Part shown: positions 1-8,478 of the stretch, piece by piece
Position numbering within the stretch: the first letter of the stretch is position 1
Layout: every line of letters begins with the position of its first letter
NCBI GenBank assembly: GCA_910577275.1
Contig: CAJTMW010000005.1
Location: 146,764 to 210,763, forward strand
DNA length: 64,000 nucleotides
Direction of reading: 5' to 3'
Source of the DNA: an uncultured Lachnospiraceae bacterium
GTDB lineage: Bacteria; Bacillota; Clostridia; Lachnospirales; Lachnospiraceae
The notes under the pieces: generated by a model
What the model saw: only the letters and a program-made list of their open reading frames with translations
Databases searched by the model: none
What the model was told of the DNA's origin: nothing
Position numbers and translations under genes: made by a program

Positions 1-71
1 CCAAAGCAGTTGGCACGGGCGGAGTCTGCCGCCGGAAGCCGGTTTGGAAAAGAAGGAGAGGAATACAGGCT

Positions 72-419
72 ATGGAGGAATCGGAGAGAAAACTGCGGGG
101 ACTTTACGACCGTGTGAACATATCCGTAAGTAACTTAAATATTATCATCATAGTTCTGAGTATTCTGCTGGTGCTGTGTATGGCTATCGGCATTGCCAAC
201 CGGGGATATCAGGTGAGCTTTGATTCTCTGGGCGGTACCGCCGTGGAAAGCCAGAAGCAAATGTACGGGGAAGCATTGCAGGCGCCGGAGCCTCCGACCC
301 GGGAAGGGTATGTTTTTGACGGATGGTACAGAGACATGAACCTCACCATTCCGTGGAACGAGGAGGAAGACGTCATTACGGAACCGGTTACATTGTATGC
401 CGGCTGGAGAGAGCCGTAA
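72..419 (+). CDS. Small membrane protein with one InlB B-repeat
   Basis: 115-residue protein. A short charged N-terminus is followed by one hydrophobic segment (about residues 23-45, rich in I/L/V) and then one Listeria-Bacteroides (InlB B) repeat of about 65 residues, recognisable from the FDSLGGT start, the PTREGYVFDGWY core and the LYAGW end. Such repeats are extracellular modules in surface proteins, so the repeat probably sits outside the membrane. A single repeat on one anchor is minimal for the family. The start is chosen from GAGAGGA at 56-62. The left window edge cuts off whatever precedes it, so operon partners are unknown. Role unknown. Confidence 0.8.
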   Translation: MEESERKLRGLYDRVNISVSNLNIIIIVLSILLVLCMAIGIANRGYQVSFDSLGGTAVESQKQMYGEALQAPEPPTREGYVFDGWYRDMNLTIPWNEEEDVITEPVTLYAGWREP

Positions 420-495
420 GCATTGTTGTAAGCATTAGCAAATGAAAATTATAAAAATGCAATTTGGGGAGTGCCTGGAAACAGACAATCACAAA

Positions 496-541
496 CAGGG
501 GGCGGTCGTGACGCATGGAAGTCACACCGCCCCCTGAGTTT
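496..541 (+). terminator. Rho-independent terminator between convergent genes
   Basis: An 11-bp perfect stem (496-506 with 526-536, GC-rich) encloses a second GTGAC/GTCAC stem and is followed by GTTTT. It lies between the InlB-repeat gene and the converging HxlR gene, so it could serve both directions, although the T-run is better on the plus strand. Confidence 0.75.
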
Positions 542-565
542 TGGGCTCCCCTGACAAAAGACGGG

Positions 566-883
566 TTATAATTTTTGTTTGTATTCGGTCCCCCACTTTA
601 CCATGGCGTCCAGGACCGGTTTCAGGCTGCAGCCTGTTTCGGTGAGAGTGTATTCCACGTGGGGAGGCACTTCCGGGAAAACCTTCCGGGTAAGCAGGCC
701 GCTTTCCTCCATGGAACGCAAATTTGCGGTTAAAACCTTCTGGGAGATATTCCCCACGGACTTTTTCAGTTCTCCGAACCGCTTTGTGCCTTCCAGCAAA
801 TCGCGGATAATTAAAACCTTCCAGCGGTCGCTGATGAGCATCAGGGTAGTTTCCACCGGACATGCCGGTAAATTTTTTTCCAT
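566..883 (-). CDS. HxlR-family winged-helix transcriptional regulator
   Basis: 105 residues, the normal HxlR size. Family signs are an N-terminal Cys in the CPVETTL motif (residue 8), the SDRWKVLIIRDLL helix, the KRFGELKKSVGNISQKVLT recognition region and the wing PPHVEYTLTETG. HxlR proteins are small dimeric repressors or activators, often redox- or aldehyde-responsive through the N-terminal Cys. The gene is divergent from the oxidoreductase at 1039, the classic layout for a regulator and its target. Start ATG at 883 is preceded by GGAGG. Specific effector unknown. Confidence 0.9.
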   Translation of the reverse strand: MEKNLPACPVETTLMLISDRWKVLIIRDLLEGTKRFGELKKSVGNISQKVLTANLRSMEESGLLTRKVFPEVPPHVEYTLTETGCSLKPVLDAMVKWGTEYKQKL

Positions 884-918
884 AAAAAACCTCCAGATTT
901 CACAATTGTTTCTTTTTG

Positions 919-977
919 GTAACTATGGCACAATAAAGTGCTTACTTTACGTTTCGGCGCTACAGATATATTATAAT
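919..977. promoter_or_regulatory. Divergent control region of the HxlR/oxidoreductase pair
   Basis: The 155-bp gap between the two divergent genes contains a dyad-like element: GTAA at 919, GCAC at 928, GTGC at 938 and TTAC at 942, with the inner GCAC/GTGC arms separated by AATAAA. This is the kind of site HxlR dimers bind. A TATAAT for the plus-strand gene is at 972-977; its -35 is weak, as expected for a regulated promoter. Assigning the element to HxlR is inference from position. Confidence 0.45.
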
Positions 978-1038
978 CCTGCAAGCGGAAAAAGCAAGCC
1001 GCAGCAAAATCAAAAAAGAAAACAGGAGGAATAAAGGT

Positions 1039-1668
1039 ATGAAAATCGCAGTTGTTTGTGCAAATGGTAAAGAAGGCAGGCTGATTGTTGAGGAGGCTGT
1101 TGCAAGAGGGGCTGACGTTACCGCCGTTGTGCGCGGAGAAAACCGGTCGGCTGCCGAAAAGGTTATAAGGAAAGACCTGTTTGACCTGACAGCAGGGGAT
1201 TTGGAGGGCTTTGATGTTGTGATTGACGCTTTCGGCGCATGGACGCCGGAAACTCTGCCCCAGCATGGCACGTCGCTGAAACACCTTTGCAATCTTTTAA
1301 GCGGCAGGGAAACAAGGCTTCTGGTGGTGGGCGGCGCCGGCAGTCTGTATGTAAATCCCGGGCATACAATGCAGGTAATGGACGGGGCGGATTTCCCGGA
1401 GATATTCAAACCGCTGGCTTCCAGTATGGGAAAGGCTCTTGACGAGCTTCGCACCAGAACAGACGTAAAGTGGACATATTTAAGTCCTGCCGGAGATTTT
1501 CAGGCGGACGGAGAAAGAACCGGGAAATATATCCTGGGCGGCGAGGAACTGACGCTGAACGCTAAGGGAGAAAGCGTAATCAGCTACGCCGACTATGCGA
1601 TTGCCATGGTGGACGAGGCGCTGAATGGAAATCATATTCAGCAGAGAATATCCGTTGTGGTTAAGTAA
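1039..1668 (+). CDS. NAD(P)H-binding oxidoreductase (atypical short-chain dehydrogenase)
   Basis: 209 residues. The Rossmann start MKIAVVCANGKEGRLIVEEA resembles the NAD(P)-binding glycine-rich loop of the NmrA/atypical SDR group, with ANGKEG standing for GxxGxxG. Later motifs include VIDAFGAW, LLVVGGAGSLYV and TYLSPAGDF, all typical of YwnB/YhfK-type proteins annotated NAD(P)-dependent oxidoreductase. Full length for this group. The divergent HxlR gene is likely its regulator. These enzymes are commonly linked to quinone, aldehyde or redox stress, but no substrate can be read from the sequence. ATG at 1039 follows AGGAGG. Confidence 0.85.
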   Translation: MKIAVVCANGKEGRLIVEEAVARGADVTAVVRGENRSAAEKVIRKDLFDLTAGDLEGFDVVIDAFGAWTPETLPQHGTSLKHLCNLLSGRETRLLVVGGAGSLYVNPGHTMQVMDGADFPEIFKPLASSMGKALDELRTRTDVKWTYLSPAGDFQADGERTGKYILGGEELTLNAKGESVISYADYAIAMVDEALNGNHIQQRISVVVK

Positions 1669-1693
1669 CCCCGTTAGATAATCAGTAAAACAG

Positions 1694-1725
1694 GAAGTCC
1701 TCCGCTGCCAGAGGCGGAGGGCTTC
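1694..1725 (+). terminator. Strong hairpin between oxidoreductase and macrodomain genes
   Basis: A 12-bp stem (1694-1705 with 1714-1725, one G-U pair) with an 8-nt loop. It has no T-run directly after it, so it may be a partial terminator or a processing/stability element separating the oxidoreductase gene from the macrodomain-sirtuin pair. Confidence 0.45.
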
Positions 1726-1739
1726 TACAGGAGGATATT

Positions 1740-2513
1740 ATGACACAGCCGGAAAGAATTGACTTTTTGATAAACTATCTGTTAAACGAAAAGGATGAAT
1801 TAAAATCAATAAACATTCCACCGGAGGATGCGGAGAAAAAACGCCTGCTGCGTTCTCTCATGAATATCCGCCCGCCAAGAACGGTTTCGGAGGAGTTTCT
1901 GGAAGTGCAGGATGCATATTTGCAGGAGGAGCTGAAAGGAAAAGGCGTTGTCAGCGTATCAGACCTTTCGCCCGTGCAACCGGGAATTTACCTGTGGCAG
2001 GGCGATATTACCCGTCTGTCCGCGGACGCGATTGTCAATGCGGCGAACAGCGCCATGCTTGGCTGCTTTGTCCCCTGTCACGGCTGTATCGACAATGCAA
2101 TTCATTCCGCCGCCGGCGTGGAGCTTCGTCTGGAATGCGCTCGCATTATGGAAAAGCAGAAGGCGGAGGAGCCTGCGGGAAGGGCAAAAATTACAAAGGC
2201 CTATAATCTTCCCTGCCGCTATGTGCTTCACACCGTGGGCCCGATTATTTACAGTGAAGTCACACAGAAGGATTGCAGGCTGCTGTCTGACTGTTACCGC
2301 TCCTGTCTGGAGCTTGCAGATAAACAACGGCTGAAAAGTATTGCTTTTTGCTGTATTTCCACAGGAGAATTTCATTTTCCAAATAGAGAGGCCGCTGAAA
2401 TTGCAATTCAGACGGTCAGGGAATTTCAGGAGGAACATGAAAGCTGCCCGGAAGTGGTATTTAATGTGTTCAAGGACCAAGATTATGAAATCTACAGACG
2501 GTTGCTGGAATAA
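1740..2513 (+). CDS. Zinc-containing macrodomain protein (protein-ADP-ribose hydrolase type)
   Basis: 257 residues: about 85 residues of N-terminal helical extension, then a macrodomain (GDITRLSADAIVNAANS at about 88-104). The CFVPCHGCID stretch at about 108-118 supplies the Cys/His/Cys ligands that mark the Zn-macro subgroup described in Staphylococcus and Streptococcus, where the enzyme removes ADP-ribose from proteins. The partner gene 34 bp downstream is a class M sirtuin, the ADP-ribosyl writer that accompanies these erasers. The start has AGGAGG five bases upstream. Assignment to the Zn-macro group is from the motif and context; activity is inferred. Confidence 0.88.
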   Translation: MTQPERIDFLINYLLNEKDELKSINIPPEDAEKKRLLRSLMNIRPPRTVSEEFLEVQDAYLQEELKGKGVVSVSDLSPVQPGIYLWQGDITRLSADAIVNAANSAMLGCFVPCHGCIDNAIHSAAGVELRLECARIMEKQKAEEPAGRAKITKAYNLPCRYVLHTVGPIIYSEVTQKDCRLLSDCYRSCLELADKQRLKSIAFCCISTGEFHFPNREAAEIAIQTVREFQEEHESCPEVVFNVFKDQDYEIYRRLLE

Positions 2514-2547
2514 GAGTATCTGCCGGCAAGAGGGAAAGGAGACAGAC

Positions 2548-3438
2548 ATGGAAAAAAGGGCAATGGAAAAGGCGGAGCGGTTAAGACAAGAACTGGAGAG
2601 AGCCGATGCAGTCGTTATCGGCGCGGGGGCGGGGCTTTCCGCCGCGGCGGGCTTTACTTACACGGGAGAGCGTTTCTGCCGGTATTTTCAGGATTTTATT
2701 GACAAATACGGTTTCAGGGATATGTATTCCGGCGGTTTCTATCCCTTTGAATCCCTGGAGGAGCATTGGGCGTACTGGTCGAGGTATATTTATATCAACC
2801 GGTATATGGACGCCCCAAAGCCAGTTTACCATAAACTGTACGACCTTGTGAAAGACAAAGATTATTTCGTGCTGACAACGAATGTAGACCATTGTTTCCC
2901 AAAGGCCGGATTTGATAAACACCGGCTTTTCTACACACAGGGGGATTACGGGCTGTTCCAGTGTTCGGAGCCATGCCACAAAAGCACCTATGACAATGAG
3001 GAGGCTGTCAGGAGGATGATGGAGGCACAGGGCTATGTGCTTTCAGAAGACAGTACGCCCCATGTGCCGGAGGGAACCGCGCTGAGAATGGAAATCCCAA
3101 ATGAGCTGATTCCGTACTGTCCAGTCTGCCATAAGCCGATGACAATGAATCTTCGGGCTGACAGTACTTTTGTGGAAGATGAGGGCTGGCATAAGGCGGC
3201 GGAGAGATACGGGAAATTTCTGGAGCGGTACAGGAGCGGGAATATATTGTTTTTGGAGCTTGGAGTGGGATATAACACCCCGGGGATTATCAAGTATCCT
3301 TTTTGGCGGATGACAGATTGTAATCCAAAAGCAGCCTATGTCTGTGTCAATTTAGGGGAAACCTGCGCACCAAGAGAAATCAGAGACCGCTCCATCTGTA
3401 TCAATGCAGATATTGGGAAGGTACTAGAACAATTATAA
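2548..3438 (+). CDS. SIR2-family protein, class M sirtuin (SirTM) type
   Basis: 296 residues. The NAD-binding GAGAGLS motif is at 25-31, TTNVD at about 110-114, and two Cys pairs (CSEPC near 139 and CPVC near 191) form the zinc knuckle. At the position of the canonical catalytic HG of sirtuins the sequence reads TQGDYG (about 130-135), so the catalytic His is replaced by Gln. This substitution is a hallmark of SirTM enzymes, which act as protein ADP-ribosyltransferases rather than deacylases. It pairs with the macrodomain hydrolase upstream. The known partners GcvH-L and lipoate ligase LplA2 are not in this window. Start chosen at 2548 (AAAGGAGA just upstream); an in-frame extension to 2341 overlaps the previous gene and is rejected. 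Confidence 0.88.
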   Translation: MEKRAMEKAERLRQELERADAVVIGAGAGLSAAAGFTYTGERFCRYFQDFIDKYGFRDMYSGGFYPFESLEEHWAYWSRYIYINRYMDAPKPVYHKLYDLVKDKDYFVLTTNVDHCFPKAGFDKHRLFYTQGDYGLFQCSEPCHKSTYDNEEAVRRMMEAQGYVLSEDSTPHVPEGTALRMEIPNELIPYCPVCHKPMTMNLRADSTFVEDEGWHKAAERYGKFLERYRSGNILFLELGVGYNTPGIIKYPFWRMTDCNPKAAYVCVNLGETCAPREIRDRSICINADIGKVLEQL

Positions 3439-3556
3439 GACAATAGAGCCAGTTATTTTGTTCATTTGTAGGCTTGATGAAAATATCAGGTCAAATTGGG
3501 TCATTTGATTGACACGATTGCTCCGATTTCCCGTTTCACTTTTGCATTACATAAAA

Positions 3557-3618
3557 TTGTGTAAATACACAAAAAATAGGAATAACATCTTGAAAGAGGA
3601 TTCTGTTTATAGTAGAAT
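3557..3618 (+). promoter_or_regulatory. Promoter and palindrome before the AAA/DUF4143 gene
   Basis: TTGAAA (3590-3595), a 17-bp spacer, then TAGAAT (3613-3618) makes a good sigma-A promoter. A perfect palindrome TTGTGT-AAAT-ACACAA at 3557-3572 lies just upstream of the -35 and may be a regulator site. The predicted leader to the ATG at 3662 is about 37 nt. Confidence 0.6.
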
Positions 3619-3661
3619 GAGGTTACTTGTATGTATTTGCACAAAAATAAGGAGTGGAAGG

Positions 3662-4915
3662 ATGGAAATTGAAAGAAATGGTTACCTTCAGCAGCTTATT
3701 TTGCGAAAAGATAATGGGCTGATAAAGGTTATCACAGGCATACGAAGATGTGGAAAATCGTTTTTACTGTTTCATATATTTAAAAAGTATCTGCTGAAAA
3801 ATGGCGTGGTTGAAGACCATGTTATCGAGATTGCTTTGGATGGCATTGAAAACGAAGAATTGAGAAATCCTAAAACATGTTATCAGTATGTGAAAGCTGC
3901 CATAAAGGACAATGAAAGTTATTATCTCCTTTTAGATGAAATACAATTTATGCCCCGGTTTGAAGAGGTTTTGAACAGCCTGCTCCGCATAAGCAATATT
4001 GACATCTATGTGACTGGAAGCAATTCCAGATTTCTGTCCAGTGATATTGTAACGGAGTTTCGGGGGCGGGGAGATGAAATCAGGGTATATCCCCTTTCTT
4101 TTGCAGAATTTTATTCTGTTTACGATGGAGAATATGAGGATGCATGGAGCGATTATATGATTTATGGAGGACTGCCGCAGGTTGCCGGATTTCGGACGGA
4201 ACGCCAGAAGGCAGAATATTTGAAAAATATTTTCACAAGCGTATACCTGAAGGATGTTGTGGAAAGAAACGGTATTCAAAGTATGGACGATTTGAGTACG
4301 CTGGTTGATATTCTGGCATCTGTCATCGGAGCTCCGACAAATCCAACCCGGGTTTCCAATACTTTTGCAAGTGAACGCCAGACCAGCTATACGAATAAGA
4401 CAATATCCAACCATATTAATTATCTTGAGGAAGCATTTCTGATATCGAAATCCAATCGTTATGATATTAAAGGGAGAAAATATGTTGGCGCGAATTTAAA
4501 ATATTATTTTACTGATTTGGGCCTTAGAAACGCAAGGCTGAACTTCCGGCAGCAGGAACCGACCCATATTATGGAAAACATTGTTTATAACGAATTGCTG
4601 ATTCGTGGATACAATGTTGATACGGGCATTATAGATGTGTTTGGAAAAACTCAGGAAGGAAAACGTGTCCGTAAACAGCTTGAGGTTGATTTTGTTGTTA
4701 ATCAGGGAAGCCAGAGATATTATGTTCAGGTGGCTTATGATATGGCATCAAAGGAAAAGCAGTCGCAGGAATTTCGTTCTTTCCGTAATATTCCAGATTC
4801 CTTTAAGAAAATAGTGATTGTAGGCGGAACGGCAAAACCCTGGAGAAATGAAGAAGGTTTTGTCATCATGGGAATGAAGTATTTTCTTCTGAATTCGGAC
4901 AGCCTGGAATTTTGA
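3662..4915 (+). CDS. AAA family ATPase with C-terminal DUF4143
   Basis: 417 residues. Walker A is GIRRCGKS near residues 22-29 and Walker B YLLLDEIQ near 91-98; the TGSNSR sensor segment follows. The C-terminal half is DUF4143, ending in a PD-(D/E)XK-like EVDFVV...YYVQVAY strand pair. Proteins of this AAA_14-DUF4143 architecture are abundant in gut anaerobes; their biochemical role is unsettled. ATG 3662 follows AAGGAGTGG; the longer in-frame start at 3509 covers the promoter and has no ribosome site. It is monocistronic and followed by a terminator. Base composition is more AT-rich than the flanking genes, suggesting acquisition. Confidence 0.85.
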   Translation: MEIERNGYLQQLILRKDNGLIKVITGIRRCGKSFLLFHIFKKYLLKNGVVEDHVIEIALDGIENEELRNPKTCYQYVKAAIKDNESYYLLLDEIQFMPRFEEVLNSLLRISNIDIYVTGSNSRFLSSDIVTEFRGRGDEIRVYPLSFAEFYSVYDGEYEDAWSDYMIYGGLPQVAGFRTERQKAEYLKNIFTSVYLKDVVERNGIQSMDDLSTLVDILASVIGAPTNPTRVSNTFASERQTSYTNKTISNHINYLEEAFLISKSNRYDIKGRKYVGANLKYYFTDLGLRNARLNFRQQEPTHIMENIVYNELLIRGYNVDTGIIDVFGKTQEGKRVRKQLEVDFVVNQGSQRYYVQVAYDMASKEKQSQEFRSFRNIPDSFKKIVIVGGTAKPWRNEEGFVIMGMKYFLLNSDSLEF

Positions 4916-4965
4916 TATGCCAAACAACATAAAAATGACGAATAATGCCCTCGAAAAACACAAAG

Positions 4966-5007
4966 GTTCCCTATCTGTTATATAAGCAGACAGGGAACAA
5001 TTTTTTT
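4966..5007 (+). terminator. Rho-independent terminator
   Basis: 12-bp stem (4966-4977 with 4987-4998, one G-U pair), 9-nt loop and a run of seven T at 5001-5007. Terminates the AAA/DUF4143 gene and separates it from the sugar-uptake operon. It abuts the dispersed repeat at 5010 and may be part of the same mobile unit. Confidence 0.8.
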
Positions 5008-5009
5008 GC

Positions 5010-5050
5010 AATAAGCTGGCTCGCAGAGCGTGACAGCGTTTGCTGCAATC
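5010..5050. repeat. Copy A of a 41-bp dispersed repeat
   Basis: By direct comparison, 34 of 41 bases match positions 34701-34741 inside tyrS in the same orientation. The rest of the 350-bp intergenic stretch (4916-5265) contains the terminator at 4966 and, at 5217-5222, a TATAAT likely to be the -10 box for the binding-protein gene. The motif TGCAATCAGGT occurs twice (near 5044 and 5090). No gene is evident here. Confidence 0.6.
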
Positions 5051-5265
5051 AGGTTGTATATAATGCATACGCAAGCTGTATAAAACCCCTGCAATCAGGT
5101 AAAAATAACAAACGGGTACAGGCAAAATAAGGTAAAATCAGACATAAAATCCGGGGAACTAAAAAATAAACACATTTTATGATAAAAAATGAGTATACCT
5201 GCACAAAACCTCTTTTTATAATAAACTTGAAACTGAAAAACGATTTTTGAATGGAGGATTTGTTT

Positions 5266-6678
5266 ATGAAGAAAAAGACAGTTAGCATGGGGCTTGCGCT
5301 TTTGCTTACGGCTTCCTTACTGGCAGGCTGCGGCGGTAAAGGTTCAGATGGTGGAAACGCAGGAAGTACAGCAGATTCGGGAGCTGCGCAGGATACTGCG
5401 GTATCTGACGACGCATCGGGAAGCAGCGACGCGGCCGCGGATAGCGAGAGCGGTGGCGGCGAGCAGGTAACGATTAACTTCCAGACATGGAATCCCGGAG
5501 AAGGGGTACCTGTAGATGAGGTTCTTGCAGCATTTGAAGCAAAATACCCCAATATTAAAGTAAACCATATAGTTGTAGGATACACCGACCATGTAGAAAA
5601 ACTGAAAATTGACATGGTAAGCGGAGAAGGCGCAGATGTGTTCGGTATGCAGACAGGGGCTACTATTAAGGAATTTCGTGATTTCGAAGTGGACCTGACA
5701 CCTCTTGCAGAAGAAACATGGGGAGAAGGCTGGCAGGACCAATATATAGATTTCTGCATAGACCTGCTGAATGAAGATGGAAAATATTATGGTCTTCCTC
5801 TGGGGCTTACTTATGCAGGCTTTACTTGGGCAGATGTTAAAATGTTGAAAGATAATGGATTAGAAGTACCAAAATCCTATGATGATTTGAAGAAATGTGC
5901 CGACGTTTTAAGGGCAAACGGCCAGTATCCTCTGACCATAGGTGCAAAGGACGCATGGATTAATATTGACACATGGATGAGCATGGCAAACGATATCAAC
6001 CCCGAAAAGCTTTACTCCGCAATTGAGGGAGAAACGCCTTTTACAGACCCTGACCTGGTGGAGTCTTTCCGAATCTGGCAGTCCTGCTTTACAGATGGTA
6101 TTTTTCAAGATGGTGCTCTTGGCGTAGGTGTTTATCCTGATACTACTGATTTGTTTGAAAAAGAAGGAAGTATTCCTATGATTCAAAATGGTTCCTGGGC
6201 AGCAAGCCTTTATGTAGACGGCGACCCGGACCATGAAAGAGTATTTAATTCAGAGGGGGCAAACCACGATATTTTACTGATAGACTGGAATAATGATGGC
6301 AAGATATGCCCTATCAGCGCATCTGTGGACGTGTGTCTCTGTATTAACAAGAATTCCAAGAATCAGGAAGCAGCCTGGAAGTTTGTGGATTTTATGCTTC
6401 ATGAAGGCCAGGATATCCTTGTTGGTAAGTATTTACAATATTGCCCCTCCAGAAAAGATATGGTTCTTGCGATACCGGGCATCAGTGAGGATGGACAGAA
6501 AAATTTGGACTATATTGTTGAACAGTCAAAGAACAACATTGCAGGATACCGCGAAATGCCATATGCAGATTTAAAACAGGTAATTTCTGACCAGCTGACA
6601 GTGCTTGCTTTAGGCGATGCCACGCCAGAAGAGGCCGCTACAATCATTGAGGCCGCCTCACAGGCTCAGGTGAGATAA
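5266..6678 (+). CDS. CUT1 sugar ABC transporter substrate-binding lipoprotein
   Basis: 470 residues. A signal peptide ends in the lipobox LLAGC (Cys about 21), followed by a Gly/Ser/Asp-rich linker to about residue 65, and then an extracellular solute-binding protein family 1 fold (INFQTWNPGEG, DVFGMQTG, MIQNGSWAA). It captures an oligosaccharide outside the membrane and delivers it to the permeases at 6777 and 7661. Start at 5266 (GGAGGAT upstream) rather than the ATG at 5251, which lies in that ribosome site. No transporter ATPase is in the operon, so a shared MsmX-type ATPase is expected. Substrate unknown. Confidence 0.92.
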   Translation: MKKKTVSMGLALLLTASLLAGCGGKGSDGGNAGSTADSGAAQDTAVSDDASGSSDAAADSESGGGEQVTINFQTWNPGEGVPVDEVLAAFEAKYPNIKVNHIVVGYTDHVEKLKIDMVSGEGADVFGMQTGATIKEFRDFEVDLTPLAEETWGEGWQDQYIDFCIDLLNEDGKYYGLPLGLTYAGFTWADVKMLKDNGLEVPKSYDDLKKCADVLRANGQYPLTIGAKDAWINIDTWMSMANDINPEKLYSAIEGETPFTDPDLVESFRIWQSCFTDGIFQDGALGVGVYPDTTDLFEKEGSIPMIQNGSWAASLYVDGDPDHERVFNSEGANHDILLIDWNNDGKICPISASVDVCLCINKNSKNQEAAWKFVDFMLHEGQDILVGKYLQYCPSRKDMVLAIPGISEDGQKNLDYIVEQSKNNIAGYREMPYADLKQVISDQLTVLALGDATPEEAATIIEAASQAQVR

Positions 6679-6717
6679 GAGAAAGCCAACGATGATAGTT
6701 AAACTTATTACTGCAAC

Positions 6718-6758
6718 AGGAAAAGACGCTTCTTCCGTTTGGAAGGGGCGCTTTTCCT
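6718..6758 (+). terminator. Intercistronic hairpin after the binding-protein gene
   Basis: About 18 bp of stem (6718-6736 with 6741-6758, with one bulge and G-U pairs) and a GTTT loop, without a following T-run. Hairpins placed between binding-protein and permease genes commonly protect or attenuate the transcript so that the binding protein is made in excess. Confidence 0.65.
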
Positions 6759-6776
6759 AAAACAGGAGGGCTGATT

Positions 6777-7661
6777 TTGAAAAAATCTTTTACAGATTAT
6801 TTATTTGTTTTACCAATTGTACTGCTTTTTTCTATATTTGTTGTTTATCCTATTTGTTATAATTTTCATATCAGTTTTTATGAGTGGAATGGCATTAATA
6901 TAGAAAAGAATTTTGTGGGATTTGAAAATTATGAAACAATGTTTCATGACCCTGTAATTTTAAAGGTGCTTAAGAATTTTGTAATTTTTGCATTGTTCAC
7001 CATTATGATACAGGCATTTTTGGGCCTTATATTTGCTAACTTTTTTATTAGAAGGCTGAAATTTTCATCTTTTTATCGTGTCATCCTTTATATACCGGTT
7101 ATTGCGACTCCTACTATTGTGGGAAATGTATTTTCCAAAATATTCGAAACAAACAGAGGGTATCTGAATTTATTTTTACGTGGTTTACATTTGGATGGGC
7201 TTTGCCAACAGTGGCTTGCAGACCCCAAGTGGGCGCTGTTTTGTGTGATTTGTGTCAATATCTGGCAGTGGACAGGTTACAGTATGCTCATGTATTATGC
7301 CAATATGCTGAATATCCCGCAGGACTTATATGAAGCGGCTGTTATTGACGGGGCGGGACAGATACAGCAGTTTACGAAAATAACATTTCCTTTGCTTCGA
7401 GGAACCCATTATACTTTATTTATCATGGGTATGCTTGGCTCGCTGAAGTGCTTTGACATTCCCTATGTACTTACAAGAGGCGGCCCCAATTATGCCACAG
7501 AATTTTTTTCTAATTATATTTACAGGCAGTCCTTTAATTTGTTTAAGCAAGGGCTTGGTTCGGCAAGTGTGGTGGTGATGTTTTTAATTGCAATGGTAAT
7601 TACCCTGATACAGTTAAAATTTTATTACAGAAATGATAAAGATAAGGAGTTGGCTGGCTGA
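6777..7661 (+). CDS. Sugar ABC transporter permease (MalF-like)
   Basis: 294 residues, six predicted membrane segments, starting with LPIVLLFSIFVVYPICYN. The cytoplasmic EAA loop, EAAVIDGAGQIQQFTKITFP near residues 183-202, docks the transporter ATPase. It uses a TTG start at 6777 with AGGAGG eight bases upstream. Its stop overlaps the start of the next permease by one base (TGATG), so the two are translationally coupled. Partner of the binding lipoprotein upstream. Confidence 0.92.
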   Translation: MKKSFTDYLFVLPIVLLFSIFVVYPICYNFHISFYEWNGINIEKNFVGFENYETMFHDPVILKVLKNFVIFALFTIMIQAFLGLIFANFFIRRLKFSSFYRVILYIPVIATPTIVGNVFSKIFETNRGYLNLFLRGLHLDGLCQQWLADPKWALFCVICVNIWQWTGYSMLMYYANMLNIPQDLYEAAVIDGAGQIQQFTKITFPLLRGTHYTLFIMGMLGSLKCFDIPYVLTRGGPNYATEFFSNYIYRQSFNLFKQGLGSASVVVMFLIAMVITLIQLKFYYRNDKDKELAG

Positions 7662-8455
7662 TGAGAAAATCGTTATTATTTAAAATATGCGGACAGATAA
7701 TTTGCATTATCGGGACTGCAATTGCCTTGTTTCCGTTGGCACTTATGTTTATCCGTTCCTTTCAAGGAGAAGGAATACATAATTATATGCGGGTTTTTGA
7801 GAGAGTGAATCTGTTACCCAATTTCGTCACCAGTTTGATAGTCGTGTTTGGTACGCTTATTATTGTTTCAATGGTAGCGGCTATGGCGGCATTTGCATTT
7901 GCAAAGTTGAATTTTCCGTTTAAAAAAGTGATTTATTATATGCTGCTCACTGGGATGATGGTTCCCACCTCAGCCCTGATTTTTCCGTTGTTTCAGATAG
8001 TAAAAGGACTCAACCTTAATAATACGCCCTTTTCCTTAATTTTTCCTTATGCTACACTGAATTGTTGTTTTAATTTGATGGTGCTTAAAAATTATTTTGA
8101 TGCGCTTCCTAATGAAGTAATGGAGTCGGCAAGAATTGATGGGGCAGGAAAAGGAAGAATTTTTACAAATATAATGATGCCTATGGCCATACCTGGGATG
8201 GCGTTTGTCCTGATTCAGACATTTTTAAGTGCATGGAATGAACTGCAGATGGCAATGATTTTTATTAATGATACATCAGTACAGCCAATATCTGTAGTGC
8301 CTCTTCGCTTTACACCTTCAATAGGTGGTCAGGGATTTCCGTTGGAGGTTATGTATGCGACCCTTGTAATTTGTTTAAGTCCGATTGCCATTTTTAGTAT
8401 TTTTGGCTCACGGTTTTTAATTGAAGGGATGACCCAGGGAGCTATAAAAGGATAG
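7661..8455 (+). CDS. Sugar ABC transporter permease (MalG-like)
   Basis: 264 residues with about six membrane segments. The EAA loop ESARIDGAGKGRIFTNIMMP (about 157-176) identifies the MalG-type second permease of CUT1 transporters. The C-terminus GMTQGAIKG is the usual ending for these proteins. It overlaps the upstream permease by one base and is followed 23 bp later by the YesM-type kinase gene, so transporter and sensor form one operon. Confidence 0.92.
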   Translation: MRKSLLFKICGQIICIIGTAIALFPLALMFIRSFQGEGIHNYMRVFERVNLLPNFVTSLIVVFGTLIIVSMVAAMAAFAFAKLNFPFKKVIYYMLLTGMMVPTSALIFPLFQIVKGLNLNNTPFSLIFPYATLNCCFNLMVLKNYFDALPNEVMESARIDGAGKGRIFTNIMMPMAIPGMAFVLIQTFLSAWNELQMAMIFINDTSVQPISVVPLRFTPSIGGQGFPLEVMYATLVICLSPIAIFSIFGSRFLIEGMTQGAIKG

Positions 8456-8478
8456 TTTGATAATCAGGAGAATTATTT

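Noticed and set aside
1..71. Possible end of an upstream gene at the left edge
   Set aside because: All three plus frames are open for a short distance, but none gives recognisable protein text, so no gene is claimed.
2341..2547. N-terminal extension of the sirtuin frame
   Set aside because: It lies inside the macrodomain gene in another frame and has no ribosome site; the strong site before 2548 decides the start.
3509..3661. N-terminal extension of the AAA/DUF4143 frame
   Set aside because: It would place the coding region across a good promoter; the ATG at 3662 has AAGGAGTGG.
5049..5759. 236-aa minus-strand frame over the binding-protein gene
   Set aside because: Ser/Pro-rich shadow of the lipoprotein's linker region; no ribosome site.
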